Positions 26,422-34,810 of a stretch of DNA of 64,000 nt are shown piece after piece (position 1 is the first letter of the stretch; each line of letters opens with the position of its first letter). The notes under the pieces were generated by a model. The model ran no database searches, was not told the origin of the DNA, and saw only the letters and a program-made list of their open reading frames with translations. A program made the translations under genes and the position numbers. Source of the DNA: Hydrogenovibrio halophilus DSM 15072 (lineage in GTDB: Bacteria > Pseudomonadota > Gammaproteobacteria > Thiomicrospirales > Thiomicrospiraceae); assembly GCF_000384235.1 (NCBI RefSeq), contig NZ_KB913033.1, forward strand, positions 937,164 through 1,001,163, given 5' to 3'.

Positions 26422-27813
26422 TCAATCTTCAGCAATGGTTTGCTGGGCTTTGGCAAAAGTCACGACCTGATTGCGCCCGGCGTCCTTGGCGGTATAAAGG
26501 GCCTGATCGGCCATATCAATCAATCCCATCTCATCCCCGGCGGGTTGTTCTGGATATGACACCAGCCCCACGCTGACGGTCAATTGAATCTGCTGGGTGC
26601 CTTCCTTGAAAAACGCATCCTTGACCTGATGTCGAATGCGCTCGCACACATTGAGTGCGTTGCGCGAAGACGCCCCATGCATCAGCACCATAAACTCTTC
26701 CCCGCCATAGCGCACCACAATGTCGCCTTCACGCAGACAGTTTTTGATGATCCCCGCGATCATTCTGATCGCTTTGTCGCCGATTAAATGGCCATAGGTG
26801 TCGTTGATGGGCTTGAAGTGGTCAATGTCGATCATCGCCAGACTCAAACTCGTCTGGTCTCGCACGGAGCGGGCAAAATCCTCGCGCAGACGGTCCATGC
26901 CAAAGCGGCGGTTGTAGATGTTGGTCAGACTGTCGACCGCCGCCAATTTCTGAAATTTGGAATGAATCATGGCGTTGTTAATGGCCAGACCAATGCTGCG
27001 GCTGAAAATCTCCAGCAACTGCTCGGTGCGCTCGTCGGCCAACTCTGCGCCGGTGGCCGCCACCAGAACCCCCAAAGTGGACCCCTTGAACTCAATCGGT
27101 TTGAGGAACACTTCCGAAGGGGTAAACTGGGTCAGCACCCCATCCAATGCAATGCCGCTGGGCAGGCGGACTTTTTCTTCCTGCCCATCGCTGATGACTT
27201 TGCTGATCCGGTCATGCTCCGCCAGCTGTTCGGCCTCCAGAATTCCATAACTGCTGACCACTTCCAGTACCCCATTGCGCACCACAACCACCGCCCCGGC
27301 TTCAATATGGGTGGAACGCAACAGCAAATGCAGGGTTTCATCGGCGAGTTTTTCCAGTTGCAGGTTTTCACTCATGACCCGGGTAAAGCGGTTAAACACT
27401 CGCTCGACCTCATGCGCCTGCAGCAAAGAGGCCAGCATGCGGTTGTAGGCTTTGGCGGTCACGCCGATTTCATCCCTTGAATCCACGCGGATCTGGCACA
27501 AATCCTCATCGCAGCGCACCGTTTGCTCGGAAAAGGTTTTTTTCTCCAAGCCCTCGGCAATGTCGTGCATGCTGTTGGCCAGCAGCTTCAAGTGCGGACG
27601 GATCACGGTCGAGACCAGCAGAAAGCTGATCAGCCCCACCACCTGACCGGCGACCTGACAGACCAGATAAAATTCCAGCGTCAGCACCGATGCGGCTTCA
27701 AAGCCGTACAGCACCAAAAACTTGGGAAAAGCGAGACCGATCAGGACACCGATCCCTTGCATCAACAGAAATTGATCCAGGAAAATGCTGCGGGTCAATC
27801 GTGGAACTTTCAT
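26422..27813 (-). CDS. Membrane diguanylate cyclase (HAMP-GAF-GGDEF)
   Basis: This 463-residue protein has two membrane segments (about 15-35 and 45-75), a HAMP-like linker (STVIRPHLKLLANSMHDIA to GVTAKAYNRML), a GAF-type sensor (about 155-290) and a GGDEF domain (about 300-455). The active site reads RYGGEEF, so c-di-GMP synthesis is likely; no RxxD inhibitory site is obvious. I chose ATG 27813, which has AAGG upstream, over a TTG start 30 bp earlier. It begins 27 bp after apt and may be cotranscribed with it. Confidence 0.9.
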   Translation of the reverse strand: MKVPRLTRSIFLDQFLLMQGIGVLIGLAFPKFLVLYGFEAASVLTLEFYLVCQVAGQVVGLISFLLVSTVIRPHLKLLANSMHDIAEGLEKKTFSEQTVRCDEDLCQIRVDSRDEIGVTAKAYNRMLASLLQAHEVERVFNRFTRVMSENLQLEKLADETLHLLLRSTHIEAGAVVVVRNGVLEVVSSYGILEAEQLAEHDRISKVISDGQEEKVRLPSGIALDGVLTQFTPSEVFLKPIEFKGSTLGVLVAATGAELADERTEQLLEIFSRSIGLAINNAMIHSKFQKLAAVDSLTNIYNRRFGMDRLREDFARSVRDQTSLSLAMIDIDHFKPINDTYGHLIGDKAIRMIAGIIKNCLREGDIVVRYGGEEFMVLMHGASSRNALNVCERIRHQVKDAFFKEGTQQIQLTVSVGLVSYPEQPAGDEMGLIDMADQALYTAKDAGRNQVVTFAKAQQTIAED

Positions 27814-27839
27814 GGCAAAAGCCTTATTGTTTGCGGAAT

Positions 27840-28361
27840 TCAATCTGCAAACTGTATCAGGGAACGCACGCGTTTGCCATGGTATTCAAAGGAATTCAAT
27901 GCCTTGAGGTCAATCACGCAGGCCATGCCCATGACCTCATAACCGACCTGCTCACACAGCTGCGCCGCCGCACCCATGGAACCACCCGTCGCAATCAAGT
28001 CATCCAGCAGAATCACTTTCCTACCATCGCCCTGCTGCATTTCCAGGCTGTCGACCCCATACTCCAGGCCGTAGTCCACCGACGCAGCCACATTGGGCAA
28101 TTTGCCTGGCTTACGCGCTTTGATAAAGCCTTTGTTGTGTTTGTAGGCCAGAGCGGAGGCGAATATAAAACCGCGTGACTCCACACCCACCAGATAATCC
28201 ACTTCGGCCCATTCCGCCTCGGTAAACAGGCCAGACAGCGCATCCATGGTCTCGGTAAAATGCGACTTCAATAACGGCGAAATGTCCTGAAACACAATCC
28301 CCGGCTTGGGGAAATCGGGAATGGCATCGAGGTATTGGGCCAATGGGTGGGTCTGAGTCAT
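27840..28361 (-). CDS. apt: Adenine phosphoribosyltransferase
   Basis: This 173-residue purine-salvage enzyme joins adenine and PRPP to give AMP. It begins with DFPKPGIVFQDISPLL, binds adenine through VGVESRGFIFA, and has the PRPP motif VILLDDLIATGGSM near 120. The length is standard. AAGGAG precedes the ATG. The GGDEF gene follows on the same strand. Confidence 0.95.
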   Translation of the reverse strand: MTQTHPLAQYLDAIPDFPKPGIVFQDISPLLKSHFTETMDALSGLFTEAEWAEVDYLVGVESRGFIFASALAYKHNKGFIKARKPGKLPNVAASVDYGLEYGVDSLEMQQGDGRKVILLDDLIATGGSMGAAAQLCEQVGYEVMGMACVIDLKALNSFEYHGKRVRSLIQFAD

Positions 28362-28637
28362 GTGCGCTCCTTAAACGTGATCGATCATGACGGTGATGAT
28401 ACCAGTTTTTTCAGCACCCAACGCGCCGAGGCATGACCGTAGGTGGCTGCCAATTGCAGCCAGTTTTTTGGTTTTGGCCGTATTACTATCCGGGACAGAT
28501 GAAGAACCCGATGGCGGAATAAGTTTGAATTTGTGTGTGTTTTCATTAGAATGAAAGTAACCCATTGAAATCCGGTCAGAGCAGTTGGCTTTTCAGGAGC
28601 CATTTTGCTACCGGATATCAGCAAAAGGAGGGGCGAT

Positions 28638-29075
28638 ATGAACAGCGTAAACCCAACACTGGCTTCGGCCACCCAAGCCATGTCGCAACAGGCCAACGGC
28701 TTGACCGATGTGTTGAACAACGATCCCAAAGTGACAGACCGTCAGGGCAGCGCGTCCTCCTCGGGTGGTAATACGACTGTGACCTTGTCCGATCAGGCTC
28801 AAGCCAATTCGGTGCAGCAGGTAGATTACCGTGATCTGGCTGCCAGCCAGACTGTGAATGCAAACACGGCAGTGGAAGATGCGAACGTGAATGCCAATCA
28901 GACCACGTCTGGAACGACCTATGCGTCTGCCTTGGCGTCACAGAGTAATTACAACGCCCAGCAGGCTCAAACAGCGCAAACCACCCCTGAAAGCAACAAC
29001 ACAAGGGCGGATTCGCAGTCGGTCAATATGGCTGAAGTCAGCGGCCAGCAAGCTTCCAATCAGGATCTGGTCTAA
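28638..29075 (+). CDS. Unrecognised Q/N/T/S-rich small protein
   Basis: This 145-residue protein is dominated by Gln, Asn, Thr, Ser and Ala and has almost no aromatic residues and no Cys. There is no signal peptide or membrane segment. A consensus AAGGAGG at 28625-28631 makes the ATG at 28638 convincing. A stretch reading TTVTLSDQAQANSVQQ recalls the short VTLS motif seen in small flagellum-associated proteins, but that is only a resemblance. It is probably unstructured. It stands alone, and the iterated palindrome follows 26 bp after the stop. I do not know its function. Confidence 0.7.
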   Translation: MNSVNPTLASATQAMSQQANGLTDVLNNDPKVTDRQGSASSSGGNTTVTLSDQAQANSVQQVDYRDLAASQTVNANTAVEDANVNANQTTSGTTYASALASQSNYNAQQAQTAQTTPESNNTRADSQSVNMAEVSGQQASNQDLV

Positions 29076-29088
29076 ACGCTCCGTTTCG

Positions 29089-29113
29089 GGCCTGGTTTTT
29101 TACCAGGCCTGGT
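29089..29113. repeat. Iterated palindrome with an extra half copy
   Basis: The perfect core ACCAGGCCTGGT is at 29102-29113. A half copy GGCCTGGT just upstream (29090-29097) can pair with ACCAGGCC of the core across a T-run, making a hairpin that could also terminate transcription. Confidence 0.85.
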
Positions 29114-29339
29114 TATTTCTGACTTCCACCAAATCTTTTGCCCACGCTTTCTTAAGACTTCTGATCCGCTTTCCATTCTTCTTCAAGACTCTGACCTTGT
29201 CGGCGTTTATGAAAATCCTTAGACTGATCACAAGCTTTTACACAATCCGTTTTAAGCTCAGGTATCCCCTTATGATTTTCAGATACCGAACGATTCAAAA
29301 GGTTTCCTCAGCTTTTGAGTCAAGCTCCTCAGATTTTTA

Positions 29340-29363
29340 GCGGCGCCCATGCGCCGCATTTTT
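29340..29363 (+). terminator. Intrinsic terminator-like hairpin
   Basis: GCGGCGC-CCAT-GCGCCGC followed by ATTTTTCT. It lies 265 bp after the Q/N-rich gene and 75 bp before the next gene, so what it terminates is unclear. Confidence 0.7.
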
Positions 29364-29437
29364 CTCAATGATTCCCCCTGTTTTGTTTTCATCAAATCCA
29401 CTAAACTACGCAATTCTCATTCTATGGATATGATCGT

Positions 29438-29887
29438 ATGAGCGAACATCGGCACTATCGCCACGGACACGGCTCTGATGCAGAGCATTTACAGGATCAG
29501 GCACTGTTTGCGCAGCTACTGGAACAGCATGATGAGTTGGCGCGCGAAACTCGATTTGTGGAAAACGGCGTAATGGCACGCACCACCTCCACCAATCCCG
29601 AATTGGTCAAAGTCTTGCAGGCGCATGTGGACGGCATGGAAAAACGCTTCGGCAAAGGTCGGGCGATACGCTCCTGGGACCCGCTGTTTGCGGCCCTGTT
29701 TGAATACCGCGATCAGATCACGATGGAATATTTTCATTGCGAGGACGGGGTGGAAGCCCTGTTGACCACCGATGACCCCAAGCTGCTGGCACTGATTCAC
29801 TGCCACGATCAGACGCTGCACAATTTCGTCGAACGCGGTGGCGATGCCAGCCGCCATGAAAGCCCCAAACCGGATTGGCTGGATTGA
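29438..29887 (+). CDS. Conserved-looking His-rich hypothetical protein
   Basis: This 149-residue soluble protein has a His-rich start (MSEHRHYRHGHG) and two related halves. The first reads VENGVMARTTSTNPELVKVLQAHVDGMEKRF, the second CEDGVEALLTTDDPKLLALIHCHDQTLHNFVERG. Each half contains a DGV/NGV turn, a (T/D)xPxL step and a helix with His, as in a duplicated alpha/beta unit. I recall similar uncharacterised proteins with His-containing helices, but no function is established. Metal or heme binding is possible. It lies 77 bp before trxC on the same strand. Confidence 0.7.
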   Translation: MSEHRHYRHGHGSDAEHLQDQALFAQLLEQHDELARETRFVENGVMARTTSTNPELVKVLQAHVDGMEKRFGKGRAIRSWDPLFAALFEYRDQITMEYFHCEDGVEALLTTDDPKLLALIHCHDQTLHNFVERGGDASRHESPKPDWLD

Positions 29888-29964
29888 ACCCGGAACCGCC
29901 ACGCTTGAATTTTTGCCAGCCAACCTTATTCTTTTAAGAGAATCTTATTAGAGGAATGGATACC

Positions 29965-30390
29965 ATGATTGTGATGTGCCCACATTGTGGCGGCCTGAAT
30001 CGCGTGGCCCCGGATCGGCTGAGCCAGAATCCCAGTTGTGGCAAATGCCACCAAGCCTTGTTTACCGGCCAACCCGTTGAAATGAACGAGACTCAGTTTC
30101 GACGTGCGCTGGCCAAAACCGAATTGCCCATGGTGGTCGACTTTTGGGCCAGCTGGTGCGGTCCCTGCAAAATGTTTGCGCCCACCTTTTCCCAGGCTGC
30201 CGCACAACTGGAACCCAAAGCCCGTTTTGTCAAAATCAATACCGAACAGGCACAAAGCCTTGCGGGTGAGCTGGGCATCCGCTCCATCCCGACTTTGGCC
30301 ATCTTCCAGAATGGACAGGAAATCGCTCGACAGGCCGGTGCCATGGACCTGGGCGGGTTCACCCGTTGGGTCAACCAACACCTGAGTTAA
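29965..30390 (+). CDS. trxC: Thioredoxin 2
   Basis: This 141-residue TrxC-type thioredoxin has the extra N-terminal zinc module with two CxxC pairs (CPHCGG and CGKC) ahead of the thioredoxin domain with active site WCGPCK. TrxC reduces many of the targets of TrxA and is induced by oxidative stress in E. coli. The start at 29965 fits the GAGGA upstream; an earlier in-frame ATG (29956) overlaps that site. It lies 62 bp before a gene encoding a CnoX-like TPR domain. Confidence 0.93.
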   Translation: MIVMCPHCGGLNRVAPDRLSQNPSCGKCHQALFTGQPVEMNETQFRRALAKTELPMVVDFWASWCGPCKMFAPTFSQAAAQLEPKARFVKINTEQAQSLAGELGIRSIPTLAIFQNGQEIARQAGAMDLGGFTRWVNQHLS

Positions 30391-30452
30391 CCAAAAAAAC
30401 CCGCCTGTTCCCGGTATAATGGGGTTTTCTTTGCGCAACTTCTGGGTGCTTT

Positions 30453-31040
30453 ATGTCTGAGACCGCCAACGCACATATTTTCCAAACCGACACCGATTCG
30501 TTCGACCCGGAAAAGGCATCGGATCGGTTACGCCGTCAGGCCCGTGACAAACACCTGGAAGGCGATGCCGCCGGTGCCATTCAGTTACTGACGCAGGCCA
30601 TCCAGCAGGACCCCGCCAATGCACGGGTCGCCATGGACATGATTCAGGTCCTGCTCGACATTGGTCAGGCTCAATCCGCGCTGGCACTGTTTGAAAAGCT
30701 GCCCGAATCGGCGACTCAGAGCGAGATGGGGAAAGGCCTGAATGGGCAATTGACCTTTGCGCGTCTGGCCAGCCGTACGCCAGGCGTGGATGTTCTGACC
30801 CAGACACTGGAAGAAGACCCGGAAAATGCTCAGGCCCGTTTTGATCTGGCGGTCTGCCTGATTGCGGCCCATGCCTATGAAGAAGCGATGAAACACTTGT
30901 TTGTCTTACAGGCCGATCAACCCGATTTTGAGCAGGGCGCACCCAGAGAATTGATTCTGACCGTGATCAATTTTCTCGCCCCCACCGACCCAAAACTGGC
31001 GAAAACCTACCGACAGAAGCTCAACAATCTGCTGAACTGA
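30453..31040 (+). CDS. TPR protein resembling the C-terminal half of CnoX (YbbN)
   Basis: This 195-residue all-helical protein has TPR units (HLEGDAAGAIQLLTQAIQQDPANARVAMDMIQVLLDIGQAQSAL) and the pattern LEEDPENAQARFDLAVCLIAAHAYEEAMKHLFVLQADQPDFEQGAPRELILTVINFLAPTDPKLAKTYRQKL. This matches the end of CnoX/YbbN chaperedoxins. CnoX normally carries an N-terminal thioredoxin domain. Here that domain is missing and an intact TrxC gene lies just upstream. The pair may act together, or this may be a free-standing TPR. An AAAACCC/GGGGTTTT hairpin with TATAAT in its loop separates the two genes. Confidence 0.8.
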   Translation: MSETANAHIFQTDTDSFDPEKASDRLRRQARDKHLEGDAAGAIQLLTQAIQQDPANARVAMDMIQVLLDIGQAQSALALFEKLPESATQSEMGKGLNGQLTFARLASRTPGVDVLTQTLEEDPENAQARFDLAVCLIAAHAYEEAMKHLFVLQADQPDFEQGAPRELILTVINFLAPTDPKLAKTYRQKLNNLLN

Positions 31041-31068
31041 TTAGATCACACCTTCAAAGGACAATGCC

Positions 31069-31308
31069 ATGGAAATCGGTTCCGACGAACATCGCCGCCT
31101 GCTCAAACGCGGCATCCGACAGACCGCGATCAAAACCTTTTTGTTGGGCCTGATCCCCGGCCTTATGTTGATGCTGCCCAACCTGGTGCGCGACAACGAT
31201 TTTTCGCGCGGCCTCTGGTGGCTGGGACTGGGATTGATTGTGGTCAGTGGTCTTTACGCTGGCGCAATCGCCTACAAAAAAGCCCGCCAAACCCTGTCGC
31301 AGCTTTAA
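31069..31308 (+). CDS. Small two-helix membrane protein
   Basis: This 79-residue protein has a basic N-terminus (HRRLLKRGIRQ), two membrane segments (TFLLGLIPGLMLMLPNLV, about 23-40, and GLWWLGLGLIVVSGLYAGAIAY, about 48-69) and a basic tail. I do not recognise the family. It follows the TPR gene by 28 bp, so it is probably in its transcript. Its end overlaps the convergent BatD-like gene by 4 bp. Confidence 0.65.
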   Translation: MEIGSDEHRRLLKRGIRQTAIKTFLLGLIPGLMLMLPNLVRDNDFSRGLWWLGLGLIVVSGLYAGAIAYKKARQTLSQL

Positions 31309-32852
31309 CGCCGCGTACGCCGTAGCGGCACCCGTTTTGACCAGGCCTGGCAGGTTTTGATCAAAGCATCGCACGCTACCGGCGCATCTTCTGGATGAGC
31401 ATAACGACACTGATTGAAACAACTGACCCAGGCCCGTGCCTCGGGCGAGGCCCCGAACCGGGCCTCAAAGGCCTGAAGCCACTGTTTGGGACTGGGTGCT
31501 TCGCGTTCGTCCCAGCCGGGCAATTGGCTTTTTGACCAGGCCTGCACCGCCTGCCACACCGCCACTTGTGGATGCAGGGCCTGACCGGCACGGCGCAAAC
31601 GCCAGCGTAACTGCGCTCTGGCCCAGATCCCGTTCAGCGCCTGCCACAACCATCCCAGTGCCCACAATGCCAGCAACAGGCTGACTGCATACAAGGTCCA
31701 CACCAGCCAGCCGGGCAATACCCAGACCGTTTGCGGCGACAGAACCGACGTTTGCAACTTGCCGGTCTGGGGATTCAACGCGTTCACCGTCACCTCGGGC
31801 AGTCGTACCGGACCAAACCCCTTTATACGCAACGGCTGAGTCATCTCCGCCTCGCTGATCAGTCCTTTTTGGGTCCATGTCTGACTGACACGGGTTTTGG
31901 CCGACAACCATTCAATCGCCGAATGGCCTTGCATCTGCCTGCTCAAATCGGGCAGACGATTTTGCGCCAGATCTCGGCCAGTCAAGCGCAAGGTCCAGTG
32001 ATACAAAGCGCCGTCGGTCACCAACCACGGCAACGACTCGGCTTGCAATTGCAACCGACCCACTGGCATTTGCCAGGGCAAAAAACCGGGCAGCGCTTGA
32101 ATGTTCAATGCCACCGGCGGTGCCGCAAATACCCAGTTCCGGGCGCTTTCATTGCGCACGACCAGCAAAGGGCCCGCCAGAACAGCACGCTCACCAGACT
32201 GGTTCGCTTGGTCCGGCTGCTTCGTCTCAAGTGGCGAACGCATTTCACGCCCCAATCGCAGTCGGGTCAGTGAATTGGCTTGCGTCACCACGCTGGGCAG
32301 ATCGGCGGCGTCCTGCGGCAACACCCAGCCTTTTTCCCGCGGCGTCTGTGAAGACAGGGCCGCTTCCGGCGGACGCAGTTGCGCGGTCCAGCCGTCATCG
32401 GCGGCGTCCATTTCGACCTGCCAGCTGATCACCTGACCGGCATAGACCGTTTCCTCCGGCGGCGTCCAATCCACCCCGATGGCAGGGTTTTCGGCCACCC
32501 ACAGCGGCTGTTCCGGCATTGGAATTGTCGCATCCTTGGCTTGCGGTAATTGAATCTCGCCACTGCGATAAGGGATCAGGCGCACACTCAGGCCCGTGCC
32601 GCGTTGCCGAATCCCCTCAATATAAAAGTGTGCCTGAATCGGCGCCCAATCCATTTTTGACCAGGCCTGGTTAAACGCTTCCGTTTGCACGTCCGGCCCG
32701 CTCAACACCCAGTTGACGCCTTCGCCCATCTGAATTTCGCGCTGGGAAAATTCACTCTGCACCAGCAGGGCCGACGCCATAGGCGCAAACAGACTCAGCA
32801 TCACACCCAGCGACAAACCCAGCCAGCCATCACGCCAAAACGCTTTTACCAT
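31305..32852 (-). CDS. BatD-like membrane protein, operon 1
   Basis: This 515-residue protein has a signal peptide (MVKAFWRDGWLGLSLGVMLSLFAPMASA), a long periplasmic beta-rich region (BatD-type, about 30-385), one membrane segment (VLPGWLVWTLYAVSLLLALWALGWLW, about 385-410) and a cytoplasmic helical tail. BatD belongs to the Bat (Bacteroides aerotolerance) group found with MoxR ATPases, VWA proteins and DUF58. It is the last gene of operon 1. It contains one perfect iterated palindrome (32660-32671) and two near copies (31340, 31535), giving three QAWSK peptides. Confidence 0.8.
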   Translation of the reverse strand: MVKAFWRDGWLGLSLGVMLSLFAPMASALLVQSEFSQREIQMGEGVNWVLSGPDVQTEAFNQAWSKMDWAPIQAHFYIEGIRQRGTGLSVRLIPYRSGEIQLPQAKDATIPMPEQPLWVAENPAIGVDWTPPEETVYAGQVISWQVEMDAADDGWTAQLRPPEAALSSQTPREKGWVLPQDAADLPSVVTQANSLTRLRLGREMRSPLETKQPDQANQSGERAVLAGPLLVVRNESARNWVFAAPPVALNIQALPGFLPWQMPVGRLQLQAESLPWLVTDGALYHWTLRLTGRDLAQNRLPDLSRQMQGHSAIEWLSAKTRVSQTWTQKGLISEAEMTQPLRIKGFGPVRLPEVTVNALNPQTGKLQTSVLSPQTVWVLPGWLVWTLYAVSLLLALWALGWLWQALNGIWARAQLRWRLRRAGQALHPQVAVWQAVQAWSKSQLPGWDEREAPSPKQWLQAFEARFGASPEARAWVSCFNQCRYAHPEDAPVACDALIKTCQAWSKRVPLRRTRR

Positions 32853-34810
32853 GGCACCACTCCCGGCAGATCATGCCCTTCTTCCTGTTCGGCCTGAAAG
32901 CCTTCTTCGCGCTCAAACAGGCGCTTTAACAGGCCCGCCTGATCGTCCTGAACCGACTCCAGGGTCTGGTTCATCACCGCAATGCGCCGTCGCTTGGCCT
33001 GATCGGCCAGCACCGCCTGCCCCGAATCGCTGGTGGTGAGCGACAGGGCGCGGTTGTCCAGCCGATAATCGGTGGCCTCACCGGTCAAGGCCGGATCGGT
33101 TTTCTTTTCGCCATCGGGGATGCCCTGATCCAGCTCGTCCTCCATGCCGCTGGGGCCGCCACCGCCGGCGCTCATGCCACCATAAAAAGCGTTTTCATCC
33201 TGCTGACGATTCGGGTCCTGATCTCGGCGCTCGCCCTGTTCCGTCTCTGTGGTTTCAGGCGAACGCAACTCGGTCTCCGAATCCAGTCGTGCCTGCGCTA
33301 CGGCCAGATTGTGTTCGGTGGCCTCGCGGTCGGGGGCATAACGCAGGCTGTGCTGGTAAGCCTCAATTGCCTCCACCAACAAATCGGCTTGCAGATAACT
33401 GTTGCCCAGATTGAACAAAGCCTGGCCGCGCTCGGGATCGGTTTTGGCCTGCATCAACGCCTCGCGAAAACTGGCCACCGCCATCGTCAGATTGGGCAGG
33501 TAATAGGCCGCGACCCCTGCGCCCATCTGGGCGTCATAGCCATCCAATCCCTGATAAAGTTTGAGCGCAGTGTCATAATCTTTGTTTTGCAGGGCCGCAA
33601 ACGCCTGATGCGGATTCTCAGAGGCCGGTTCCGCCTGAACCTGAGTCGGTTGCATCAGCGTGGTCAGTCCCAAAGCGGCACTCAAAGCCATCAGAGCCAC
33701 AGACGCAACTTCAGACTTCGCCCGTCGGCGCACCGACAAAGGGTACATTGCCGCCAGCATGGTCACAAACGCCAGCCAGACAAACGGCAGAGAATGGTCT
33801 TCCCATTTGGGATCGGTGGTGGGCAGGGGCCGTTTCGACCCGGGCTGGGTCAAGGTGGTGACCATGTCGGCCAGCGTACCGGCCTGTCCGTCGCCACGCA
33901 GATAGGTGCCATCAAACTGCTCGGCCAGTGTCTGCAAGGCCCCTTCCTGCAAACGGGTGCGCGCCGGTTGGCCCAGATGCAGCAAACGGCCGCCCATTTC
34001 GGAATCATCCGGGATAAAGGTGTCGCTGCTGCGCCCCATGCCCGTAATCAGCAAAGACGGCTCACCGGGCAAAGCCTGCGGCAATTCGAACGCTTTCTGT
34101 TTTTCTTCTTCGTTTGATTTCAACGGCGGTTGCGCCGGACCATCGGTCAATACCCACAAAGCCCGGGCCTCACCCGCCACCTGATCGAGATGGCGCGCCC
34201 CAAACACCATGGCCTGCCCCAGATGGGAGCCATGCGTCGGCAACATACCGGTTTGCATCAATCCCAGATAATGCCGGGTCCAATCGCGATCAAAGCTGAG
34301 CGGGCTCACCAGATGCGGTTGCGCCGCAAACACCACCAGGCCCACCCGGTCATCGGCTTTCAAATACGGCAGCACCGACTCAACCAGATTGCGCGCCGCA
34401 TGGAATCGGTCCGGGCGCACATCTTCGGCCTGCATCGAGCGCGACACATCCACCGCGATCAGAATGTCCACGCCTTCGCGGTCCGATTGCTGCGGTGCCT
34501 GCACCAGCGTGCGTGGCCCGGCCAGAGCAATCACCAGCGCCACCCAGGCGATGGCCAGTCCCATGCCCGGATGGAACAGGGCTTTGCGAACGCGTTGAAA
34601 CCAGGCCTGGTCAGTTTTAAGGGCATCCGCCTCGGCCGAATCGGGATTGACTTGAATCCAGGGCAAAAGCGCGGCATCGGCATAGCCCTGCCAATGGCGA
34701 CGCTGACGCCAAAACAGAAACAGGCTCACAACTAGCGGCACCGCCAAAAACCATAGGGTCTCGGGCTGACGCCATTGCCAATCCATCAGGCTCAACCAGG
34801 CGTCATTCAT
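32846..34810 (-). CDS. VWA-TPR protein (BatB/BatC-like fusion), operon 1
   Basis: This 654-residue protein has an N-terminal double membrane segment (about 15-35 and 75-95), a VWA domain with a complete MIDAS start DVSRSM near 128, a further membrane segment near 355, and TPR repeats (about 420-530: ALFNLGNSYLQADLLVEAIEAYQHSLRYAPDREATEHNLAVAQARLD). The tail is acidic and Gln/Gly-rich. It overlaps its neighbours on both sides (ATGA with the VWA gene upstream), indicating coupled translation. MoxR ATPases act with VWA proteins as chaperone-like complexes. An iterated palindrome (34600-34611) encodes TDQAWFQ. Confidence 0.88.
   Translation of the reverse strand: MNDAWLSLMDWQWRQPETLWFLAVPLVVSLFLFWRQRRHWQGYADAALLPWIQVNPDSAEADALKTDQAWFQRVRKALFHPGMGLAIAWVALVIALAGPRTLVQAPQQSDREGVDILIAVDVSRSMQAEDVRPDRFHAARNLVESVLPYLKADDRVGLVVFAAQPHLVSPLSFDRDWTRHYLGLMQTGMLPTHGSHLGQAMVFGARHLDQVAGEARALWVLTDGPAQPPLKSNEEEKQKAFELPQALPGEPSLLITGMGRSSDTFIPDDSEMGGRLLHLGQPARTRLQEGALQTLAEQFDGTYLRGDGQAGTLADMVTTLTQPGSKRPLPTTDPKWEDHSLPFVWLAFVTMLAAMYPLSVRRRAKSEVASVALMALSAALGLTTLMQPTQVQAEPASENPHQAFAALQNKDYDTALKLYQGLDGYDAQMGAGVAAYYLPNLTMAVASFREALMQAKTDPERGQALFNLGNSYLQADLLVEAIEAYQHSLRYAPDREATEHNLAVAQARLDSETELRSPETTETEQGERRDQDPNRQQDENAFYGGMSAGGGGPSGMEDELDQGIPDGEKKTDPALTGEATDYRLDNRALSLTTSDSGQAVLADQAKRRRIAVMNQTLESVQDDQAGLLKRLFEREEGFQAEQEEGHDLPGVVPW

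Larger units (their letters stand above)
29076..29437. other. Intergenic region with palindrome and terminator
   Basis: This 362-bp gap holds the iterated palindrome near its start and a GC hairpin at 29340-29357. The AT-rich part between them could encode a 43-residue basic peptide (29209-29340, MKILRLITSFYTIRFK...) that ends right at the hairpin, but it lacks a ribosome binding site. I regard it as non-coding unless shown otherwise. Confidence 0.4.
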
